From SZUA-430 sp964638635 (GTDB taxonomy: Bacteria > Pseudomonadota > Alphaproteobacteria > Micropepsales > Micropepsaceae), in NCBI GenBank assembly GCA_964638635.1, contig CAZXAQ010000081.1:1-19289 (forward strand): 19,289 bases of DNA, in the 5' to 3' direction. This document shows, in pieces, positions 14,715 to 19,289 of the stretch; the stretch's first letter is position 1, and every line of letters starts with the position of its first letter. The position numbers and the translations under genes are program-made. The notes beneath the pieces were generated by a model that was given only the letters and a program-made list of their open reading frames with translations, did no database searches and had not been told where the DNA came from.

Positions 14715-16376
14715 TTAGATATTAGCGCCGGCCGCCTGCATGGCTTCGCGGAGCGGTCCTAAGTGCTTCTCGTAGTTCTTCCAGCGGCCGGCCGAGCGTT
14801 TGTAGACCGGCTGACGTACCTGCCAAACGCTGGCGGTGAGGACCGTGCGCTGGACGTCTTGCGGGCGCAGACAGGCGTCGTCCCAGGGCAGGCCCACGAA
14901 GTCGATCAGCTTGCGCGAGACCTCTTCCTGGTTTTCGACCAGATCTTCGTAATCGATTTCGAGCATGCGGGACCCCAACACCTCGCGCCAATGCTGCATC
15001 AGGTGCAGGTAATGGGCGTAGTGGTGGCCGAGGTCGCTCAAGTTGCGCGCATAGGAGTGCGCGTCGTTGAAGTTCTGCTGCAGGATCGAGAGGCAGGTGT
15101 CGAACGGATTGCGGCGCGTGTGGATGATGCGCGCCTTCGGGAACATTAGCGCGATGAAACCGGCGGCCTGGAAATTGTGGGGCATCTTGTCGGTGACGCG
15201 GATGGCGCTCGCGTTCTTTGCGCGTACGTCGATCGTGTCGAGGTAGCGCTGCGCCAGCACCTCGGCGCCGACCCAAGTGAGTTGGCGGGCATTTTTTTGG
15301 ATTCCGTCGTCGCGGAAGACGAGGCCCGCCATCTCGCGCTCGCACTTCTTGACGGTTTCGAGTTCGCCCGCCGGGTGGACCTGCGGGTGGGCGCCGATAA
15401 TCGTCTCGGTCAGCGTGGTGCCGGAGCGCGGCATACCAACGATGAAAACCGGACGTTCGCTGGGCAGGCCGAAATCGCGGCGGTCCTCGAAGAATTTGCG
15501 CGTGTAGGTTTGCCGCAAGTCGGCATAGGCTTGCTCGAGCGCTTTGGCGTCGTATTTACCGCCGGCCGCCTTGTTGGCCAGATCGTAGTAGCGGAAGGCG
15601 TCGTCGTAGCGGCCCGTGTCGTCGTACATTTTTGCGGCGGCGAAATAGAGGCCGCGCAGTTCTTTCGCGTTCGTATCTTTGCCCTCGATCAGCTTTTCGA
15701 CTTGCTCGATGACCGGATCGCCTGCCTTGAACTTGCGGGCGTTCGAGAGATTGACGTAGCCCGCCGACATGCCGGGTGCGGCATTGATCAGCGACTCCGC
15801 AACTTCTTCCGCTTCCTTCGTGCGGCCGAGACCGAGCAGCGCGCGGCTGATGCCGGACTTCGCGGTGTGGCTGCCCGGCTTGAACTTCTCCAGGCGGTCG
15901 AAGCATTTCAACGCGCGCTCGCCCTGCCCAGCCAAGTTCAGCGTGCGACCGAGGTTCAGCCAAGCATCGGCCATGTCGGGTTTGATCGCGAGCGCCCGCT
16001 CAAGCGTGGCGGTCGCTTCTTCAAAGCGGCGCACGAGCGAGAGCGCGTTGCCATAGTTGTTGAGCACCACCGGGTCTTTCGGGCGTGCGGCGACGGCGCG
16101 CTCCAGGAGATCGAACGCCGCATCGTGGTTGCCCGCTTCCATTGCGAGCACGCCGAGAAGGTTCAGTGCGTCGGGTTGGTTCGGAACCTTAGCAAGAACA
16201 GCGCGATAGACTTTCTCCGCGTCCTCCGCCCTGCCCGCTTTGTGATGTTCGATGCCGACTTCGAGCTGCTTCTGCAGTTCGAACGGGTTCACCGGGTAGT
16301 TCCACCCCGCGGGCGCACCGCCCTTTTGCATCGGCGTTCCGAGACCGGGGAGACGGGGGCTTTGCGGATTGGACAT
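14715..16376 (-). CDS. TPR-repeat sulfotransferase
   Basis: The 553-residue protein joins an N-terminal TPR array to a PAPS-dependent sulfotransferase domain. The TPR part covers about residues 35-270 (AEDAEKVYRAVLAKVPNQPD, LNLLGVLAMEAGNHDAAFDL, NNYGNALSLVRRFEEATATL, AWLNLGRTLNLAGQGERALK). The catalytic part starts with the 5'-phosphosulfate loop PVFIVGMPRSGTTLTETII (near 309) and has the 3'-phosphate motif HTRRNPFDTCLSI near 420 and the late KRSAGRWKNYEKHLGPL. There is no signal peptide, so it should act in the cytoplasm, transferring sulfate from PAPS to an unknown protein, sugar or lipid. ATG 16376 (MSNPQSPRL) is preferred to an upstream GTG at 16409 because conserved-looking sequence starts there; its Shine-Dalgarno is weak. 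No PAPS synthesis genes are nearby. Confidence 0.87.
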   Translation of the reverse strand: MSNPQSPRLPGLGTPMQKGGAPAGWNYPVNPFELQKQLEVGIEHHKAGRAEDAEKVYRAVLAKVPNQPDALNLLGVLAMEAGNHDAAFDLLERAVAARPKDPVVLNNYGNALSLVRRFEEATATLERALAIKPDMADAWLNLGRTLNLAGQGERALKCFDRLEKFKPGSHTAKSGISRALLGLGRTKEAEEVAESLINAAPGMSAGYVNLSNARKFKAGDPVIEQVEKLIEGKDTNAKELRGLYFAAAKMYDDTGRYDDAFRYYDLANKAAGGKYDAKALEQAYADLRQTYTRKFFEDRRDFGLPSERPVFIVGMPRSGTTLTETIIGAHPQVHPAGELETVKKCEREMAGLVFRDDGIQKNARQLTWVGAEVLAQRYLDTIDVRAKNASAIRVTDKMPHNFQAAGFIALMFPKARIIHTRRNPFDTCLSILQQNFNDAHSYARNLSDLGHHYAHYLHLMQHWREVLGSRMLEIDYEDLVENQEEVSRKLIDFVGLPWDDACLRPQDVQRTVLTASVWQVRQPVYKRSAGRWKNYEKHLGPLREAMQAAGANI

Positions 16377-16470
16377 GGGCAGCACTCTTGAAAAACGGAC
16401 GGGGCACACTAGGCCGGATGGGGCCCAGAATCGCTAGGTTTTACGCATAGCACGGCGGCTCGCCTACGGG

Positions 16471-16499
16471 CTTGAACGGGTGATTTTCTATCCCCATCT
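16471..16499 (+). promoter_or_regulatory. Sigma-32 (RpoH) heat-shock promoter of hsp20
   Basis: CTTGAAC (16471-16477) and CCCCATCT (16492-16499) are separated by 14 bases. This is nearly the full sigma-32 consensus CTTGAAA-N13-15-CCCCATNT. Transcription would start near 16505, about 107 bases before the hsp20 ATG. Confidence 0.82.
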
Positions 16500-16504
16500 G
16501 AGAC

Positions 16505-16611
16505 CTGCTCAGCGGATGCCCTTTGGGGTCCGGGGATGAGCAATTTGACCCGAAAATCCGGCCATTTCGGCGGGTTTTCTCCATCATCGCTCACGGAAAA
16601 GGATGACAGTC
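16505..16611 (+). promoter_or_regulatory. ROSE-type RNA thermometer in the hsp20 5' UTR
   Basis: The predicted leader folds into successive hairpins. The first is closed by GCTCA/TGAGC (16507-16541) with inner GGA/TCC and CCC/GGG pairs. The second is closed by GAAAA/TTTTC (16552-16579) with CCG/CGG inside. The last pairs UCAUC-G-CU (16584-16591) with AGGAUGA (16600-16606), leaving one bulged G opposite the Shine-Dalgarno AGGA. A UYGCU motif with a bulged G facing the Shine-Dalgarno is the defining feature of ROSE elements, which open at heat-shock temperature. Only the pairings are seen; melting behaviour is inferred. Confidence 0.75.
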
Positions 16612-17082
16612 ATGCGTTTCGATTTCAGCCCACTTTATCGCTCCACCGTCGGGTTCGACCGGCTCGCCAATTTGCTTGAGACGGTCAATCAGATCGACCC
16701 TGCGGTGCCGAGCTACCCGCCCTACAACATCGAACAGCTGGCCGAGAACGACTATCGGATTTCGATGGCGGTCGCCGGCTTCGGCGACAAGGACCTGTCG
16801 GTCGAGGTGAAGGAAGGCGTTCTCACGATCACCGGCAAGCGTACCGCCGAAGAGCCGAAGTCGCACTTCCTCTATCAGGGGATCGCCGGACGCAGCTTCG
16901 AGCGGCGCTTCCAATTGGCCGACCATATGGAGGTCAAGGGTGCGCGGCTTGAGCACGGTTTGCTGCACGTCGACATCGTGCGGGTGATCCCCGAGGAGAA
17001 GAAGGCGCGCAAGATTTCGATCAGCGCCGATAAGCCCGCGGACCCCAGGATCGTCGACGCGACGGTCGCGAACGCGGCCTGA
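16612..17082 (+). CDS. Small heat-shock protein Hsp20 (IbpA-like)
   Basis: The 156-residue chaperone has the class A rhizobial/IbpA form. It starts MRFDFSPLYRSTVGFDRL, has an alpha-crystallin domain at about residues 38-130 (YRISMAVAGFGDKDLSVEVK, LTITGKR, FLYQGIAGRSFERRFQLADH, LEHGLLHVDIVRVIPEE) and ends with KKARKISIS, holding the C-terminal IXI-like ISI anchor for oligomerisation. It holds unfolding proteins for DnaK/ClpB refolding. ATG 16612 is chosen over ATG 16603 because AGGA (16600-16603) is then eight bases upstream, and the family N-terminus begins there. Expression should depend on the sigma-32 promoter and the ROSE-like leader directly upstream. It is divergent from the sulfotransferase gene. 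Confidence 0.95.
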   Translation: MRFDFSPLYRSTVGFDRLANLLETVNQIDPAVPSYPPYNIEQLAENDYRISMAVAGFGDKDLSVEVKEGVLTITGKRTAEEPKSHFLYQGIAGRSFERRFQLADHMEVKGARLEHGLLHVDIVRVIPEEKKARKISISADKPADPRIVDATVANAA

Positions 17083-17101
17083 CCCTTCAGCAGAAGGCGG
17101 G

Positions 17102-17129
17102 CGGCGCCGAGGTGCAAATCTCGGCGCCG
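17102..17129 (+). terminator. Terminator of hsp20
   Basis: CGGCGCCGAG and CTCGGCGCCG form a perfect 10-bp stem with an 8-base loop, 20 bases past the hsp20 stop. TTTGCGTT follows on the plus strand. The T run is short but the stem is strong. It lies between convergent genes; the minus-strand side has no T run. Confidence 0.75.
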
Positions 17130-17135
17130 TTTGCG

Positions 17136-19289
17136 TTACAGGGTGAGCGTGACTTCGACGACACCCGGTTCGGGCGATCCGGTGCGCTCGAAACCGAGCT
17201 TTGCGCACATGCTGAGCATGCGGTTGTTCTCGGCGAGCACGTCGCCGAAGATTTGCTTGGCGCCGATGGTGCGGGCGTAGGCGATGATCTCCTCCATCAT
17301 GCGGTAGCCGAGGCCCGTGCCGATGCGGTCGCTTCGGACCATGATCGCGTATTCGCCGCGGGTGCGGTCCGGATCGAGCGCGAGGCGCACGACGCCGATG
17401 CCTTCCGGGCGTTCGCCGCTTTCGTCGATGACGGCGAACGCCATCTCGCGGTCGTAATCGATTTGGGTGAGGCGCTTGGCCAGCACGTCCGGTAGGCGCT
17501 GCAGCGTCGAGAAGAAGCGCATGCGGACGTCTTCGGGATCGCTGGAGGCGATGGTTTCTTGGATCGCGCCGGCATCCTCGGGTTTGATCGGACGCATGAG
17601 GTAGGTCTTGCCGTTCCGATCGGTGATCTCGTGCGTGAGTTCGCTGGGGTAGGGCTTGACGGCGAACCGCTCGGTGCCGGGGCGCGGTTCCTTGGCGACG
17701 CGAATGCGCGCATCGAGGGCGAGCACGCCTTGGTCGTTGGCCCAAAGCGGGTTGATGTCGAGTTCCTTCACCTCCGGCAGGTCGATCGCGATGTCCTGTA
17801 GCGCGAGCAGCACTTTGATGACCGCGTTGATGTCCGAGGGCGGGCGATCGCGGTAACCCTTGAGCAAGCGTGCGATACGCGTGCGGTCGATCAGATCGCG
17901 GGCGAGGATCGCGTTGAGCGGCGGCAGTGCCAGCGCTTGATCCTTCACGACTTCAACCGCCGTACCGCCTTGGCCGAAGAGGATAACGGGGCCGAACAGC
18001 GGGTCTTCGGAGAGGCCGACGATCAGTTCGTGCGCGCCGGCGCGGCTCGCCATCGGCTGCAAGATGAAGCCGTCGATATGCGCATCGGGTGCGGCCTCGG
18101 CGATGCGCAGCAACATGGTGGAGGCCGCGCGCGCGACAGAGGGGCCGTCCTTCAGGTTCAGCGCGACGGCACCGATGTCCGACTTGTGCACGATGTCGGT
18201 TGAGAGGATTTTTAGCGCGATGGGGAAGCCCATGGAGACGGCCGTGCGATGCGCTTCCTCAGGCGTCTTGGCGACGCGCAATTCGACGGTCGGGATGCCG
18301 TAGGCTTGCAGGATCGCGTTCGCTTCGACGGTGGTGAGCCAGTCGCGGCCTTCGCTAAGCGCGAGATCGATCGGTTCGCGGATTGCTTTGACGTTGCGGG
18401 GCTCTTCGCTCGTGGACGCGGGTGGGATCTGCATCAGCATTTCTTGCGCTTTGGCGCGGCGCACGAGCTGCATCATGGCGGTCACGGCTTGTTCGGGCGT
18501 GTCGAAGACCGGCAAGCCGCTTTCGTCGAGGCGTTTGCGTGCATCGACGACCGCCGCCTCACCGAGCCAGGCGGTGAAGACGGGCGTCGGGTTGCCGGAC
18601 TCGCGTGCCGTGCGCGCGACGGTGGCGACGGTTTCGGCCGACGCGGTCGGATCGGCAACGGCAACCGGACAGTTCAGCACCAGGATCGCATCGGCGTTGG
18701 CGTCGCCGAGCAAGACTTCCAGCGCTGCGCGATACCGGTCCGGACCCGCGTCACCGATAATGTCGACCGGATTGCCTTTGCTCCAGCTTACGGGCAGCAC
18801 GCGGTTCAGCGCTTCCAGCGTGCCGGGCGCGAGTTCGGCTAATCTGCCGCCTTCGTCGATCAGGTGATCGGTTGCGAGAACACCTGCGCCGCCGCCGTTC
18901 GTTAAGATGGCGATGCGGTCGCCGGTGACGCGTTGGTTGCTCGACAGTGCTTCGAGCGTGCCGAACAGGTCGTCGATCGTGAGAACGCGCAGGAGGCCGG
19001 CGCGGCGGAAGGCCGCGTCGGCGACGGCGTCGGAGCCCGCGAGCGCGCCGGTGTGGGAGCGCGCGGCGCGGGCGCCTTCGGCGTGGCGGCCGGACTTCAC
19101 GACGATCACCGGCTTCACCCGGGCGCAGCGGCGGGCGGCGGACATGAACTTGCGCGCGTGGGTGATGCTTTCGATGTAGAGCAGAACGGCATCGGTGCCG
19201 GGTTCGGCGGCGAGGTAGTCGAGCATGTCGCCGAAGTCGACGTCGCTCATGCCGCCGAGCGACACGAGGTGCGAGAAGCCGAGGCCGCG
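17136..19289 (-). CDS. Acyl-CoA synthetase (NDP-forming)/GNAT fusion, Pat-type protein lysine acetyltransferase, N-terminus outside window
   Basis: The window holds the last 717 residues; the first visible ones (RGLGFSHLVSLGGMSDVDF) are in mid-domain, so the N-terminal CoA-binding domain and start lie beyond the right edge. Next come the succinyl-CoA-ligase-like domains, with VKSGRHAEGARAARSHTGAL around window residue 70 and ILTNGGGAGVLATDHLID. An ATP-grasp domain follows (from about 300: AYGIPTVELRVAKTPEEA, FPIALKILSTDIVHKSDIGA, LFGQGGTAVEVVKD). A C-terminal GNAT domain covers about the last 165 residues (YLMRPIKPEDA, RMRFFSTLQRLP, RIGTGLGYRMMEEIIAYART). This order matches PatZ/YfiQ, which acetylate acetyl-CoA synthetase and other proteins on lysine. 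His79 in SHTGALAG sits where ADP-forming acetyl-CoA synthetases have the phosphorylated His, so ligase activity may remain. It is convergent with hsp20. Confidence 0.9.
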   Translation of the reverse strand, partial: RGLGFSHLVSLGGMSDVDFGDMLDYLAAEPGTDAVLLYIESITHARKFMSAARRCARVKPVIVVKSGRHAEGARAARSHTGALAGSDAVADAAFRRAGLLRVLTIDDLFGTLEALSSNQRVTGDRIAILTNGGGAGVLATDHLIDEGGRLAELAPGTLEALNRVLPVSWSKGNPVDIIGDAGPDRYRAALEVLLGDANADAILVLNCPVAVADPTASAETVATVARTARESGNPTPVFTAWLGEAAVVDARKRLDESGLPVFDTPEQAVTAMMQLVRRAKAQEMLMQIPPASTSEEPRNVKAIREPIDLALSEGRDWLTTVEANAILQAYGIPTVELRVAKTPEEAHRTAVSMGFPIALKILSTDIVHKSDIGAVALNLKDGPSVARAASTMLLRIAEAAPDAHIDGFILQPMASRAGAHELIVGLSEDPLFGPVILFGQGGTAVEVVKDQALALPPLNAILARDLIDRTRIARLLKGYRDRPPSDINAVIKVLLALQDIAIDLPEVKELDINPLWANDQGVLALDARIRVAKEPRPGTERFAVKPYPSELTHEITDRNGKTYLMRPIKPEDAGAIQETIASSDPEDVRMRFFSTLQRLPDVLAKRLTQIDYDREMAFAVIDESGERPEGIGVVRLALDPDRTRGEYAIMVRSDRIGTGLGYRMMEEIIAYARTIGAKQIFGDVLAENNRMLSMCAKLGFERTGSPEPGVVEVTLTL

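Noticed and set aside
15177..16391. Long plus-strand open frame of about 400 codons opposite the sulfotransferase
   Set aside because: It mirrors the TPR-sulfotransferase gene, which has clear domains and motifs; the plus-strand translation has no recognisable family pattern. It is a high-GC shadow.

Overview
The window looks like a chromosomal, mostly housekeeping stretch from a GC-rich alphaproteobacterium, most likely of the order Hyphomicrobiales (Rhizobiales). The pointers are a PraR/PhrR-type XRE regulator, a HisN-type histidinol-phosphatase, an Hsp20 gene behind what looks like a ROSE RNA thermometer, an MmgR/αr8-like small RNA, and paired beta-barrel outer membrane proteins. This is inference from gene families; the genus cannot be named. 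I saw no rRNA, tRNA, insertion sequence, phage gene or CRISPR array.

Layout, left to right. Positions 25-1496 (+): an N-formylglutamate amidohydrolase overlapping by ATGA a phosphinothricin-type acetyltransferase gene that carries an in-frame TAA at codon 69, so it is broken or mis-sequenced. Positions 1497 to about 1572 (-): a probable small RNA with a strong intrinsic terminator and the core UUUCCUCCCU. Positions 1860-5440 (+): a GT4 glycosyltransferase, a SulP anion transporter with STAS domain, and a beta-carbonic anhydrase; the last two may form a bicarbonate uptake/interconversion pair. A long imperfect inverted repeat (5484-5632) lies between the carbonic anhydrase and a convergent membrane histidine kinase (5666-7063, -). 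The kinase is divergent from typA/bipA (7240-9078, +).

Positions 9307-10545 (+) hold the XRE regulator and hisN. hisN ends 43 bp inside the 3' end of a convergent lysophospholipase-like hydrolase, which is coupled to an upstream SCP2 sterol-carrier gene (10503-11837, -). A RimJ/RimL-like acetyltransferase follows (12065-12664, +). Two outer-membrane barrel genes (12719-13420 and 13574-14458, -) and a TPR-sulfotransferase (14715-16376, -) come next. Divergent from the sulfotransferase is hsp20 (16612-17082, +), with a near-consensus sigma-32 promoter and a 5' UTR whose last hairpin sequesters the Shine-Dalgarno with a bulged G, the hallmark of ROSE elements. The right edge is a large NDP-forming acyl-CoA synthetase/GNAT fusion of the Pat (protein lysine acetyltransferase) type (17136 to beyond 19289, -), with its N-terminus outside the window.

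No clearly new multi-gene system is visible. The most informative signals are RNA-level and regulatory: the candidate small RNA, the heat-shock promoter plus thermometer, the inverted-repeat element, repeated operator-like octamers before the XRE gene, and the nonsense codon in the acetyltransferase.
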